Of a DNA stretch of 64,000 nt, positions 62,185 to 62,659 are shown piece after piece; within the stretch, counting starts at the first letter, position 1; every line of letters starts with the position of its first letter. The notes under the pieces were generated by a model, which saw only the letters and a program-made list of their open reading frames with translations, was not told where the DNA came from and did not search any database. The translations under genes and the position numbers were made by a program. Source of the stretch: Acanthosepion esculentum (taxonomy: Eukaryota > Mollusca > Cephalopoda > Sepiida > Sepiidae); contig OZ038482.1 of NCBI GenBank assembly GCA_964036315.1, forward strand, positions 17,703,569-17,767,568, written 5' to 3'.

Positions 62185-62567
62185 TGAGCTCAGATAAGTA
62201 TAGTGGGGTAGGATCTTGTTAAAGTAATAAAACTATTTTAAGATTGTCCCTCAACACTACACAGGGAAGAATTCCATTGCAAATCGTAGACATAACAAAT
62301 GATAGTATCCTTTGGATAAAAGGTTTTATACAATTATAGGTAGAAAATTTTGTCTCTGTTTATAATATTTTAAAATGATTTATTTTGGATAACCAAAAAT
62401 TGACTTTTACTTTCGTTTTTAAAGCTTTAGAAAATTTTAAATTAGGATTTTTATTATTTATTTTAAAACCAGTTCATGTTTTGCTTTGTATTTTGAAACA
62501 GGGTGGATTTTCATCTGACAGATGATACTGATGCAAATGCATTTATTTTGGACTTGGCTTGTTATAG
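13851..62567 (+). CDS. DNAAF11: DNAAF11 (LRRC6), dynein axonemal assembly factor, 5' part (13 exons)
   Basis: DNAAF11 acts in the cytoplasm of ciliated or flagellated cells, with other DNAAF proteins and chaperones, to pre-assemble dynein arms. Thirteen exons join in one frame with GT-AG introns: 13851-13860, 22722-22815, 24085-24158, 26853-26930, 27057-27153, 29380-29455, 32866-32916, 36214-36273, 46472-46557, 49909-49968, 54643-54732, 61471-61548 and 62502-62567. They give about 306 residues. Residues about 20-145 are leucine-rich repeats ([36 protein letters not shown]), then an LRR cap ([23 protein letters not shown]). A charged Lys/Glu-rich linker follows (about 160-230), then a conserved FTPESR segment and the start of the CS domain ([13 protein letters not shown]). 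The start is chosen because MVRITEDLIR aligns with the family N-terminus and the ATG has A at -3 and G at +4. The rest of the CS domain and the C-terminus lie beyond the window. No frameshift or stop breaks the exons, so the gene looks functional. Confidence 0.93.
14679..15033. mobile_element. ~355-bp long-armed palindrome
   Basis: Two arms of about 150 bp mirror each other around a centre near 14855. Outer words are TAAATGTTTATTTTAACACC and its complement. Inner words are GAAGAAACCTACCTTTTT and AAAAAGGTAGGTTTCTTC. The arms differ at few positions, one being a short length change near the TATTTCCGT word. It has no open frame, so it is a large fold-back or MITE element in intron 1. Confidence 0.8.
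15290..15435 (+). repeat. Diverged single arm related to the 355-bp palindrome
   Basis: The order of words TATTTCCGT, GCTGAACTC, AACAATT, TTTTGA and CTACC parallels the left arm at 14700-14810. Only one arm is present. It is either a truncated copy or a piece of a longer parent element. Confidence 0.5.
15436..16159. other. Intron 1 sequence, no feature assigned
   Basis: AT-rich sequence up to the 3' end of the reverse-strand LINE. No repeat or gene was recognised. Part of 15600-16100 could be an unlabelled repeat, as its base composition is less AT-biased. Confidence 0.3.
16160..18170 (-). mobile_element. Truncated LINE (L1/Tx1-like) with deleted reverse transcriptase
   Basis: Read on the minus strand, 17964 to about 17545 encodes reverse-transcriptase motifs: [14 protein letters not shown], then [20 protein letters not shown] and [13 protein letters not shown] frameshift near 17545-17600 leads to [16 protein letters not shown]. 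The palm YADD region is missing: the frame passes from SRSVHQ straight to [20 protein letters not shown], the zf-RVT zinc-binding tail found in such LINEs. A Met/Lys-rich end and a 3' UTR of about 700 bp follow (to about 16170). The tail and UTR match the + strand copy at 50222-51520. It is non-functional and sits antisense in DNAAF11 intron 1. Confidence 0.85.
17006..17964 (-). pseudogene. LINE reverse-transcriptase ORF2 remnant
   Basis: Two overlapping frames (17964-17545, then 17608-17006) together give the N-terminal fingers and palm motifs and the zinc-finger tail. The catalytic YADD block and thumb have been removed by an internal deletion, and one frameshift separates the halves. It cannot encode an active enzyme. 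Confidence 0.85.
18657..18850 (+). mobile_element. 5S-rRNA-headed SINE
   Basis: The head (18657-18776) aligns along its length with 5S rRNA: GATCACCAAAGTTAAGCAG, then TCAGTACTTTGATGAGGTAC, then CTTGGGAACACTGGGTATTA. These include the internal promoter boxes of 5S genes. About 20 bp later comes the conserved SINE tail (TTTGGCTTTAAATAATCC, AAAGGGTTGATAAG) and an A-rich CAATCA end. Substitutions throughout show it is a retroposon, not a working rRNA gene. Confidence 0.75.
18994..19600 (-). other. Unclassified GC-richer block with a 171-codon open frame
   Basis: The minus strand is open from about 19509 to 18994, with no ATG at the beginning. The first internal Met is at [10 protein letters not shown]. 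The predicted peptide is rich in Ser, Pro, Phe and Leu and has no motif I recognise. Base composition differs clearly from the AT-rich intron around it, which suggests an inserted element, possibly retroviral-type leader DNA. No function is proposed. Confidence 0.35.
20380..20800 (-). other. Unclassified GC-richer block, promoter-like on the minus strand
   Basis: On the minus strand a CCAAT word (GGCCAATGAGAG) is followed by GATAAAAGGACTGCGG, an arrangement typical of LTR U3 regions. No matching second LTR was found. It may belong with the block at 18994-19600 as one decayed element. Open frames on the + strand here match nothing known. Confidence 0.25.
20942..21179. mobile_element. ~238-bp hairpin MITE
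   Basis: The arms are nearly exact inverted copies of about 95 bp: GTGAACAAAACAAGATCTAG is matched by CTAGATCTTGTTTTGTTCAC. Inner words AATTAGAGAGAC and GTCTCTCTAATT also pair. The short loop holds CACACACGCAAAAGCG. The high arm identity suggests a recent origin. Confidence 0.85.
21240..21423 (-). mobile_element. Composite 5S-rRNA plus tRNA-derived SINE
   Basis: Read on the minus strand, 21423-21303 aligns with almost the whole of 5S rRNA: CATCACGTTGAAACATTGG, GATCACCAAAGTTAAGCA, GGTCAATACTTAGATGGGTG and ACCACTTGGGAATACCAGG. Directly after it, 21297-21240 reads as the tRNA-like SINE head seen at 1749 (GTAGGTGGTGTAATGGATAA, then GAGAGCCTAATTTCAG). The 5S part is better preserved than in the 18657 copy. 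It could be a chance tandem insertion of two SINEs, but the join is only a few bases long. Confidence 0.65.
21303..21423 (-). rRNA. 5S rRNA-like sequence (pseudogene, SINE head)
   Basis: About 121 bp collinear with eukaryotic 5S rRNA, with the internal control region largely intact. It is single-copy here, diverged at the 5' end, and lacks an obvious terminal T-run. It is therefore called a retroposed derivative, not a functional gene. Confidence 0.55.
21430..22207. other. Intron 1 sequence, no feature assigned
   Basis: AT-rich sequence between a SINE and a hairpin element, without recognisable coding or repeat structure. Confidence 0.3.
22208..22363. mobile_element. ~156-bp hairpin MITE
   Basis: The left arm TTATAACAAAAAAGAAAG ... 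ATATATTACCATAAAATG is mirrored on the right by CATTTTATGGTAATATAT ... TTTGTTATAA. Arms are about 65 bp with several mismatches. It has no coding potential and lies about 360 bp before exon 2. Confidence 0.7.
22722..22815 (+). CDS. DNAAF11: DNAAF11 exon 2
   Basis: Acceptor TTTAG at 22717-22721, donor GTTTGT at 22816. It encodes [13 protein letters not shown], then [15 protein letters not shown], the conserved N-terminal cap before the first LRR. Confidence 0.93.
22976..23132. mobile_element. ~157-bp hairpin element
   Basis: The left arm GTTGCTCCCACAATGTTTCA pairs imperfectly with GGTTGAAATGTTGTGGGAAC on the right. The words CACCTGATGAATGC and GAAATGTTGTG resemble the region at 45838-45880 beside the Penelope-like fragment, so it may derive from such an element's terminus. 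Confidence 0.55.
23782..24012 (+). mobile_element. Solo LTR of the Gypsy family at 55083-57749
   Basis: The sequence runs from TGTTGTGTCGGAAACCTACC to ACATCATAACA and matches both LTRs of the 55-kb element end to end with modest divergence. It is flanked by AAAAC on both sides (23777-23781 and 24013-24017), a 5-bp target duplication in A-rich DNA. No internal sequence remains, so the element was removed by LTR-LTR recombination. It carries the LTR's own promoter-like segment (CTTTAAATAGTGGC) and a poly(A)-type ATTAAA, in the same orientation as DNAAF11 and 72 bp before exon 3. Confidence 0.92.
24085..24158 (+). CDS. DNAAF11: DNAAF11 exon 3
   Basis: Acceptor ACAG at 24081-24084, donor GTAAGT at 24159. 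It encodes [19 protein letters not shown] and the start of the second LRR. A solo Gypsy LTR ends 72 bp upstream of it. Confidence 0.93.
24345..24680 (+). mobile_element. LINE 3'-end fragment (CR1/jockey-like), old copy
   Basis: The sequence parallels 41768-42178: a decayed C-terminal reverse-transcriptase frame ([16 protein letters not shown]), then a C/T-rich 3' UTR, the words CTGTAACCCCTTGCGTGCTA and CACTCCCACCTTGCTTAG, and a short A-run. Several stops and frameshifts mark it as dead. Confidence 0.8.
24715..25045 (+). mobile_element. Possible degraded tRNA-derived SINE
   Basis: The first 130 bp resemble an octopus-type tRNA SINE (TTTTGAATCTCACCATGGTC near a B-box position). The later part contains GGTTGGCAACCATTCTAAAG, reminiscent of the SINE bodies at 1749 and 27272. 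The match is too weak to fix the borders. Confidence 0.3.
25281..25310. repeat. (TA)n microsatellite
   Basis: Fifteen uninterrupted TA units in intron 3. Confidence 0.95.
25312..26182. other. Intron 3 sequence, no feature assigned
   Basis: AT-rich with local internal similarity (TTATTTTTATAATCTAACTTTT-like words recur near 25650-25760). No coding evidence. Confidence 0.3.
26183..26729. mobile_element. ~547-bp non-autonomous TIR DNA element
   Basis: The left end GGTAATCCTTCACATAAG and subterminal ACCGTAAAATAAACTG are mirrored by the right end, whose reverse complement begins GTGGATAATCCTTCACTTAA and contains GCGTAAAATAAACTACCATT. Inner words such as TTTATATCCTTAAATGTTTT repeat in the same direction near both ends. 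The centre has no transposase frame. It ends 123 bp before exon 4. Confidence 0.6.
26853..26930 (+). CDS. DNAAF11: DNAAF11 exon 4
   Basis: Acceptor TTTCAG, donor GTTTGT. It encodes [20 protein letters not shown] followed by RIENLE, a canonical LRR of the family. The following intron is only 126 nt and has no stop codon in frame. Confidence 0.93.
27057..27153 (+). CDS. DNAAF11: DNAAF11 exon 5
   Basis: Acceptor TTTTCAG, donor GTATGT at 27154. It encodes [19 protein letters not shown] and a following KDLYHFNE, the fourth LRR region. A mariner-like element begins 43 bp after the exon. Confidence 0.93.
27197..28053 (+). mobile_element. Decayed mariner-like transposon interrupted by a SINE
   Basis: Terminal inverted repeats are visible: left GGTCTGTCCAGAAAGCATCC and right GGCTAGATGCTTTCCAGAAA, with TA beside both ends. 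Near the right end the + strand encodes the typical C-terminus of a mariner transposase ([20 protein letters not shown], ending at TAA 27972-27974). Upstream is a decayed HHPDLP-like piece, the remnant of the HSPDLAP region. The first half is missing, and a tRNA SINE has inserted at 27272-27594. It starts 43 bp after DNAAF11 exon 5. Confidence 0.85.
27272..27594 (+). mobile_element. tRNA-derived SINE nested in mariner element
   Basis: Same family as 1749-2031: head GGCATAATGGATAGCAGC, B-box-like GAGTTCAAATTTCAG, core CCCCAGCTATGGGTAAAT, and end CACATAACTGACTGAATC. It separates the mariner 5' TIR from the rest of the element and so is younger than it. Confidence 0.85.
28131..28980 (-). mobile_element. 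Internally deleted Tc1/mariner-superfamily element, copy 1
   Basis: The left end CAGGGTCCAATGGATAAATT is mirrored at the right by AATTTACCTATCGCACCTTG. The minus strand holds a broken transposase C-terminus (near 28490-28304: [17 protein letters not shown], then [13 protein letters not shown] and KRCRRF), including the conserved N-x-LDY...W segment before the last catalytic residue. Further along, 28700-28860 holds remains of the N-terminal helix-turn-helix. The middle is missing. The copy at 58673-59528 shares ends, order and length. Confidence 0.82.
28981..30384. other. Introns 5-6, no element assigned outside exon 6
   Basis: Apart from DNAAF11 exon 6 (29380-29455), this AT-rich stretch shows no supported feature. 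A reverse-strand open frame around 30160-30345 is AT-rich and unsupported. Confidence 0.35.
29380..29455 (+). CDS. DNAAF11: DNAAF11 exon 6
   Basis: Acceptor CTACAG, donor GTGAG at 29456. It encodes [18 protein letters not shown] and ATLPNLK, the LRR C-terminal cap motif. It ends in phase 0. Confidence 0.93.
30385..30500 (+). repeat. SINE-core-like repeat, matches 43970-44100 in reverse
   Basis: Words in order: GTTTTGAGGAACTTAATTGC, TGTTGTTCCCAGGTCCACCC, GGTGGTAGCACCTGTTAGGG and CAGTTATGGGCAAATAGT. The reverse complement of 43970-44100 has the same words in the same order. The last word is the common SINE core (AGCTATGGGTAAATA). Confidence 0.65.
30600..31760 (-). other. Unclassified GC-richer block, possible LTR and leader
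   Basis: The composition contrasts with the intron around it. On the minus strand a TATA word (CCATATAAACAAATG, about 31368-31382) is followed by a Ser/Val-codon-like GAGTTAGAGTCAG tract. Such an arrangement is common in retrotransposon LTRs downstream of the TATA box. No second LTR, PBS or gag frame was identified. The + strand open frame at 30680-30949 matches nothing known. Confidence 0.3.
31761..32559. other. Intron 6 sequence, unclassified repeat likely
   Basis: Two loosely similar segments (around 32010 and 32105: AAATTTTA.AA followed by TTGCTTCTC or TTGCTATTC) suggest internal duplication. Otherwise nothing is assigned. Confidence 0.2.
32560..32720 (+). repeat. Two tandem SINE 3' tails
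   Basis: The tail motif occurs twice: GCATTAAATGACCCAAAGAG...TTGATATGGTGTAAAACAAA, then TTGGCATTAAATGACTCATA...TTGATATGCTGTTAAACAAA, ending in A/C-rich sequence. The same tail is seen at 18790, 33230, 43365-43440 (reverse) and 43690-43760 (reverse). Confidence 0.7.
32866..32916 (+). CDS. DNAAF11: DNAAF11 exon 7
   Basis: Acceptor TTTTTTCAG, donor GTAAAC. It encodes the 17 residues [17 protein letters not shown], which close the LRR cap and match the family closely. Confidence 0.93.
33095..33275 (+). mobile_element. 5'-truncated SINE (core plus tail)
   Basis: It has the core word TCTCCCACAGCTATGGGTTA and, about 70 bp later, the tail TGGTTTTAAATAACCTTCAA...GGGTTGATAAG with a CAATCA-A-rich end. 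The head is missing. Confidence 0.6.
33276..33939 (-). mobile_element. LINE scraps (same family as 62660-63290), uncertain
   Basis: The words GATGTAGATGATCATAGCTC (33287) and GATGTAAGCGATCGTGGCTC (about 33812) repeat the start of the LINE segments at 34325 and 62740. Each is a short fragment. The intervening sequence is C/T-rich and unassigned. Confidence 0.4.
33940..34135 (-). mobile_element. SINE, reverse orientation
   Basis: The reverse complement gives a degraded head (near 34130), a TTCAAATTCCAGC-type B-box word (about 34070-34090), and the core AACCCATAGCTGGGAGAAG on the + strand. It is similar in layout to the reverse SINE at 47500-47712. Confidence 0.6.
34325..34612 (-). mobile_element. 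LINE reverse-transcriptase C-terminal fragment (part 1)
   Basis: It matches 62745-63020 along its length. On the minus strand this family encodes a basic segment around [14 protein letters not shown] and GKRDR, typical of the C-terminal region of mollusc LINE polyproteins. It is interrupted at about 34613 by a Gypsy fragment and resumes at 35421. Confidence 0.75.
34617..35420 (+). mobile_element. Gypsy retrotransposon fragment (5' LTR and gag)
   Basis: The sequence begins TGTTAGACATCAACATAC, runs about 205 bp to TATCTAACA, and is followed by TGGCGATAAGGAT, a plausible primer-binding site. A leader leads to a gag frame at 34945 ([34 protein letters not shown]), broken by a stop near 35125, and continues with KYMSELKKL. 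It stops abruptly where LINE sequence resumes. Protease and pol are absent. Confidence 0.75.
34945..35400 (+). pseudogene. Gypsy gag remnant
   Basis: A 60-codon frame and further out-of-frame pieces form a gag capsid-like region ([36 protein letters not shown]). Stops and frameshifts make it non-functional. No zinc knuckle remains. Confidence 0.7.
35421..35600 (-). mobile_element. LINE fragment (part 2, after Gypsy insertion)
   Basis: It matches 63130-63290: AACAGTTCAGTACTC, TTCTGTTTCTTAATACTTTG and CAGATTTCAGTGT occur in the same order. Relative to the 62.7-kb copy about 100 bp between parts 1 and 2 are missing, replaced by the Gypsy piece. Confidence 0.7.
35601..37319. other. Introns 7-8, no element assigned outside exon 8
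   Basis: Apart from exon 8 (36214-36273), nothing is supported. The segment 37130-37319 is less AT-rich and may belong to the block that follows. Confidence 0.3.
36214..36273 (+). CDS. DNAAF11: DNAAF11 exon 8
   Basis: Acceptor CTCAACAG, donor GTGAGA. It encodes 20 residues ([20 protein letters not shown]), the start of the coiled-coil-like charged linker. Intron 8 after it is 10.2 kb. Confidence 0.85.
37320..37520 (+). other. Possible LTR-like fragment
   Basis: A GC-richer segment has a TATA-like word (GGCATAAATAGTGAGTC) followed by a CAGTTCAGTTGGAGGACTGG tract, an order common in Gypsy LTRs. No partner LTR or coding region was found, so this is a weak call. Confidence 0.2.
37540..38230 (-). 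mobile_element. Tc1-like transposase remnant
   Basis: On the minus strand the frame [19 protein letters not shown] (about 37620-37565) is the conserved segment around the last catalytic Glu of Tc1-type DDE transposases. Upstream on the same strand, [20 protein letters not shown] (about 37990-37930) corresponds to the SDE(S/T)RF...GRVRVWR region around the first or second Asp. Frameshifts and stops separate them. No inverted repeats were fixed. Confidence 0.7.
38231..38741. other. Unclassified intronic sequence
   Basis: The segment 38250-38440 and a reverse-strand frame at 38470-38754 have moderate complexity and probably derive from repeats. No family was recognised. Confidence 0.25.
38742..38840 (+). 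repeat. 5' LTR of the intron-8 Gypsy element
   Basis: It contains a TATA-like ACTATAAATACCC segment and ends in CTACACTACA. It is followed by ATGGTGTCACC, which includes a TGG consistent with a primer-binding site. The 3' LTR differs by an extra GCTATGGCTATT-like stretch and a few substitutions. Confidence 0.75.
39108..39515 (+). pseudogene. Gypsy gag remnant with zinc knuckle
   Basis: An open stretch of 135 codons carries a capsid-like helical region ([34 protein letters not shown]) and ends with [15 protein letters not shown], a C-x2-C-x4-H-x6-C knuckle-like motif. The upstream gag part (38842-39107) is out of frame. It lies between the 5' LTR and the protease. Confidence 0.8.
39660..41320 (+). 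pseudogene. Gypsy pol remnant (protease, RT, RNase H)
   Basis: Protease: [19 protein letters not shown] near 39690-39750 (family motif LDTGxxxT, with Thr replaced by Ile). Reverse transcriptase: [20 protein letters not shown] near 40040-40100, then [16 protein letters not shown] and a frameshifted GYxxF/FSKID region near 40270. RNase [18 protein letters not shown] (40890-40940), then [20 protein letters not shown] and SDHRPLGFI to about 41310. The order is right for Ty3/Gypsy. Many stops and shifts, and no integrase, show it is dead. Confidence 0.85.
41555..42178 (+). mobile_element. LINE 3' end (CR1/jockey-like) in the Gypsy body
   Basis: The + strand encodes the C-terminus of a non-LTR reverse transcriptase in two frames. 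First comes [20 protein letters not shown] and [15 protein letters not shown]; then, after one shift near 41728, [31 protein letters not shown] and FKCNVNRHL with a stop. A C/T-rich 3' UTR, the word CTGTAACCCCTTGCGTGCTA and GGTGATAAGCTTAAAAA end it. It is the best preserved of five or more copies here. Confidence 0.87.
42174..42388 (-). mobile_element. LINE 3' tail, inverted copy 1
   Basis: The reverse complement repeats the 3' UTR of the adjacent + strand copy (CAAGCAAGGCTGGAGTGCC, AAAGGGTTACAGAGAG, ACTTGAATATTTGAAG). The two copies meet tail to tail at the A-run near 42175. Confidence 0.82.
42389..42462. mobile_element. Short (~70 bp) hairpin element, family member 2
   Basis: Arms CTGTCCCATAATGATTGTTC and GAACAATCATTATGGGACAG pair perfectly, with the loop containing TTTCATAGACTGAATG. 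It splits the inverted LINE copy, so it inserted after it. It is the same family as 6620-6688. Confidence 0.85.
42529..42870 (-). mobile_element. LINE 3' tail, inverted copy 2
   Basis: Long near-identity to the 42174-42388 copy (AGAGTAAAGAGGGGTGTTTG, GGACGGGGATCAGGATCAAG), extending into coding sequence equivalent to 41760-41950. Either two insertions or a local duplication produced the pair. Confidence 0.82.
42968..43079 (+). repeat. 3' LTR of the intron-8 Gypsy element
   Basis: It matches the 5' LTR at 38742-38840 except for a 12-bp insertion (GCTATGGCTATT region) and several substitutions. It ends in CACTGCA. Confidence 0.75.
43080..43364. other. Unclassified intronic sequence
   Basis: A block of mixed composition follows the 3' LTR, with a T-run at 43087. 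No family was recognised. Confidence 0.25.
43365..43760 (-). repeat. Two reverse-oriented SINE tails
   Basis: The reverse complement of 43365-43440 reads AATTAAATGACTTATAAGGA...GTTGATATGCTGTTAAATAA. That of 43690-43760 reads TTTTGGCATTAAATTACCC...TGCTGATATATCACTAAACA. Both are the shared SINE tail. The stretch between is AT-rich and unassigned. Confidence 0.6.
43970..44100 (-). repeat. SINE-core-like repeat, reverse copy of 30385-30500
   Basis: The reverse complement shares the word order of 30385-30500, including GGTCCACCCTGACACTCAGT, GGTAGCACTTGTTAGGG and CAGCTATGGGTAAATAGTG. Confidence 0.65.
44101..44749. other. Intron 8 sequence with short local repeats
   Basis: Around 44320-44400 the segment TTTTGTGATG.CAA.GAA recurs two or three times with CACTTTTGT words. 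Around 44530-44620 ATAGTATAGTGAATAGAGTA-type words form a small degenerate tandem. No gene is seen. Confidence 0.4.
44750..45565 (+). mobile_element. Tc1-like DNA transposon, 3'-truncated
   Basis: An ATG at 44918 opens a Tc1 N-terminus ([20 protein letters not shown], then [17 protein letters not shown]: a helix-turn-helix). After a frameshift near 45045 the frame 45060-45494 continues with [12 protein letters not shown], the second helical domain ([26 protein letters not shown]) and the catalytic core [14 protein letters not shown] stop at 45493-45495 interrupts HGGGNIML, and [20 protein letters not shown] follows in another frame. The third catalytic residue region is missing, because Penelope-like sequence begins near 45570. 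Confidence 0.9.
44918..45565 (+). pseudogene. Tc1-like transposase pseudogene
   Basis: Domains run in order HTH, HTH, DDE core to the second Asp region. One frameshift, one in-frame stop (TAG within the conserved GGGNIMLWG motif, where Trp would be expected) and loss of the C-terminal third make it non-functional. Confidence 0.9.
45566..45900 (+). mobile_element. Penelope-like (PLE) fragment
   Basis: A frame from about 45570 reads [33 protein letters not shown] and RKICGSPG before a stop at 45730. The [13 protein letters not shown] segment is typical of the linker between reverse transcriptase and GIY-YIG endonuclease in Penelope-like elements. Downstream, GAAGAAGCATACAACAGCC and GAAATGTTGTGAATAAGG resemble terminal structures of such elements. 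Neither domain itself is present. Confidence 0.6.
45901..46471. other. Intron 8 end, no feature assigned
   Basis: AT-rich sequence up to exon 9. A short TATATGTATATACC-like tract occurs near 46290. Confidence 0.35.
46472..46557 (+). CDS. DNAAF11: DNAAF11 exon 9
   Basis: Acceptor TTTTTGTAAG, donor GTATTT at 46558. It encodes a Lys/Ser-rich linker ([19 protein letters not shown] onward). Linker sequence diverges in this family, so support comes from frame continuity between exons 8 and 10, not from similarity. Confidence 0.75.
46583..46900 (-). mobile_element. LINE 3' tail, old reverse copy
   Basis: The reverse complement follows the layout of the 42529-42870 copy (start at ATTTCACCGCAGGCAGGGC, then AAGGGGGGTTACTGAGTG, then a coding remnant with CAATAGAAGAAACTGTTAGC). 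Strong divergence and small indels make it the oldest recognisable copy. It begins 25 bp after exon 9. Confidence 0.7.
47456..47490. repeat. (GT)n and G-run
   Basis: A short GTGTGT tract followed by eight G residues. The G-run could fold or slip. Confidence 0.85.
47500..47712 (-). mobile_element. SINE, reverse orientation
   Basis: The reverse complement starts with a tRNA-like head (TAATGGTTGTCAGCGCAAAA, then GTTCAAATTCCAGCC as the B box) and continues to the core with AGCTCTGGGGGGG and GGTCTCTATTGCC. An internal CATGCCTTT-CC-AAAGGCATG palindrome is visible at about 47591-47610. Same family as 33940-34135. Confidence 0.75.
47713..49908. other. Intron 9, no element assigned
   Basis: AT-rich sequence. 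A GC-richer stretch at about 48200-48850 has no recognised family. A small tandem duplication lies at about 49178-49270, where GTCCATAAAAAAAATAC-type units occur twice. Confidence 0.35.
49909..49968 (+). CDS. DNAAF11: DNAAF11 exon 10
   Basis: Acceptor GATTTCAG, donor GTAAGT at 49969. It encodes an acidic linker ([20 protein letters not shown]). The phase joins exons 9 and 11 exactly and leads into the FWDE motif. Confidence 0.8.
50222..51520 (+). mobile_element. 5'-truncated LINE (same family as 16160-18170)
   Basis: After about 130 bp of broken coding sequence, the frame 50351-50842 encodes the C-terminal zf-RVT region: [20 protein letters not shown], then [38 protein letters not shown] and a terminal SLDFLF stop. 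A 3' UTR of about 670 bp follows, ending near CAATAAATTTAAC (a polyadenylation-like AATAAA at about 51504). The reading frame of the tail is intact, and it is more complete in the zinc-binding part than the 16-kb copy. Confidence 0.87.
50351..50842 (+). pseudogene. LINE reverse-transcriptase C-terminal domain (zf-RVT), truncated
   Basis: An uninterrupted frame of 163 codons lacks an ATG at its start and all reverse-transcriptase catalytic motifs. The Cys-x2-Cys...His-x4-(Cys/Ser) arrangement near its start is the zinc-binding motif, with the last Cys changed to Ser relative to the 16-kb copy (HAFYHC versus HAFYHS). It is a remnant and not a host gene. Confidence 0.85.
51642..51701. repeat. 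(TA)n microsatellite
   Basis: About 30 uninterrupted TA units. Confidence 0.95.
51797..51945. repeat. (CA)n/(TA)n array plus shared 55-bp flank
   Basis: Degenerate CACACA-TATA leads into about 24 TA units (51837-51885). It is followed by CAGACAGCCTGTTTCACTAT and ATCACAGCTCATCA, the same flank as at 1402-1460. The open frames over it are artefacts. Confidence 0.85.
51946..53050. other. Intron 10 sequence with degenerate CATA tracts
   Basis: About 52140-52400 is a degenerate ACATACA/CATGCATA-rich tract, probably an old microsatellite. The rest is AT-rich and unassigned. Confidence 0.4.
53051..54200. repeat. TG/TATG minisatellite, ~1 kb
   Basis: After a degenerate lead-in (53051-53225) and a (TA)n tract (about 53226-53270), about 900 bp consist of 25 or so imperfect units. 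Each has a (TG)n run, then TATGTATATGTATGTTTAT, with a unit length of about 30-45 bp. Later units carry longer TATA parts than early ones, which suggests stepwise expansion. Because TG/TA repeats lack stops in several frames, three + strand frames and one minus frame are open for over 100 to almost 400 codons. These are not genes. Confidence 0.95.
54201..55077. other. End of intron 10, exon 11 and start of intron 11
   Basis: Apart from DNAAF11 exon 11 (54643-54732) only AT-rich sequence is seen. Confidence 0.35.
54643..54732 (+). CDS. DNAAF11: DNAAF11 exon 11
   Basis: Acceptor AATTTCAG, donor GTAAGC at 54733. It encodes [20 protein letters not shown] and a Lys/Asp-rich end. The FTPESR segment is a conserved landmark of DNAAF11. 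Confidence 0.93.
55083..55304 (+). repeat. 5' LTR
   Basis: 222 bp with a TATA-like CTTTATATAGTGGC segment and AATAAAACCC as a poly(A) signal about 70 bp later. It ends in ACATCATAACA, just before the primer-binding-site-like TGGCGACGG. Confidence 0.93.
55549..57573 (+). pseudogene. Gypsy Gag-protease/integrase-end fusion ORF with one TGA
   Basis: From ATG 55549 a single frame runs 675 codons to a stop in the 3' LTR, broken only by TGA at 55984-55986. In order: Gag capsid ([27 protein letters not shown], then after the stop [13 protein letters not shown]), two zinc knuckles ([27 protein letters not shown]), and protease ([14 protein letters not shown], with the catalytic DTGS). The start of reverse transcriptase ([25 protein letters not shown]) comes next. 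At about 57134-57143 it switches to the integrase C-terminus ([29 protein letters not shown]). Catalytic RT, RNase H and integrase core are lost. Confidence 0.92.
57524..57749 (+). repeat. 3' LTR
   Basis: 226 bp preceded by the polypurine tract CTCAAGGGGGAGG. Nearly identical to the 5' LTR. The fusion ORF ends 50 bp inside it. Confidence 0.93.
57755..58672. other. Intron 11 sequence, unclassified
   Basis: The segment 57760-58260 is less AT-rich and may be an old repeat. No family or coding evidence was found. Confidence 0.3.
58673..59528 (-). mobile_element. Internally deleted Tc1/mariner-superfamily element, copy 2
   Basis: The same family as 28131-28980: left end AGGATGCAATGGATGAATTG, right end CAATTTACCCATTGTACCCTG followed by TA. 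The minus strand keeps pieces of the transposase (a [17 protein letters not shown] segment around the second catalytic Asp near 59100-59053, a C-terminal KDYGSIHQL part near 58870, and N-terminal remains near 59330). Frameshifts separate them. The catalytic QQDSAPCH motif is visible here but was not found in copy 1. Confidence 0.85.
59529..60169. other. Intron 11 sequence with a repeated segment
   Basis: Words near 59615-59690 (TTATGCAAGTCAATG, AATAAAATTGGAAT) recur at about 59783-59850 in the same order, a diverged direct duplication of about 165-bp period. Confidence 0.55.
60170..60740 (-). mobile_element. Decayed Tc1/mariner-like transposase remnant
   Basis: On the minus strand [20 protein letters not shown] (about 60300-60240) matches the [12 protein letters not shown] segment carrying the last catalytic residue, and NLWETMK follows after a frameshift. 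Upstream (60650-60420) weak traces of the core are visible ([11 protein letters not shown]). No inverted repeats were fixed. Confidence 0.65.
60741..61149. other. Intron 11 sequence, no feature assigned
   Basis: AT-rich. It may include more of the decayed transposon to its left. Confidence 0.3.
61150..61202 (+). mobile_element. LINE 3' terminus, very short copy
   Basis: CTTGTGTCTTAGTGGCTTTA and GCCTTGCTTGGGATGCAATG, then an A-run, match the last 50 bp of the LINE tails at 24345 and 41555. This is the expected result of extreme 5' truncation during target-primed reverse transcription. Confidence 0.7.
61310..61366. repeat. 57-bp perfect palindrome
   Basis: Two 28-base arms are exact reverse complements around a single central T at 61338 (arm words TTTTACTGTGAAAACC and GAATTGCAT). 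A partial third repeat (TTTCACAGTAAAA) follows directly. It lies 104 bp before exon 12. Confidence 0.9.
61471..61548 (+). CDS. DNAAF11: DNAAF11 exon 12
   Basis: Acceptor TTTTTTAG, donor GTAAGA. It encodes a basic stretch then [15 protein letters not shown], matching the conserved segment just before the CS domain. Confidence 0.92.
61549..62132. other. Intron 12, no feature assigned
   Basis: AT-rich sequence without recognised elements. Confidence 0.35.
62133..62183. repeat. (TA)n microsatellite
   Basis: About 25 TA units in intron 12. Confidence 0.95.
62502..62567 (+). CDS. DNAAF11: DNAAF11 exon 13, start of CS domain
   Basis: Acceptor GAAACAG, then [22 protein letters not shown], the first strand of the CS (p23-like) domain. 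Two donors are possible: GTTGGT at 62568, which keeps AG at the exon end, or GTAATG at 62572, which adds one codon and a different phase. The next exon is outside the window, so the choice is open. Confidence 0.85.
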
Positions 62568-62659
62568 GTTGGTAATGTTATTATTCTTAATTGACTATTC
62601 TGTAATTTAACAAAAGGAGGATTTGAACAAAAATCACGAGTCCTGAAATCAAATGACTT

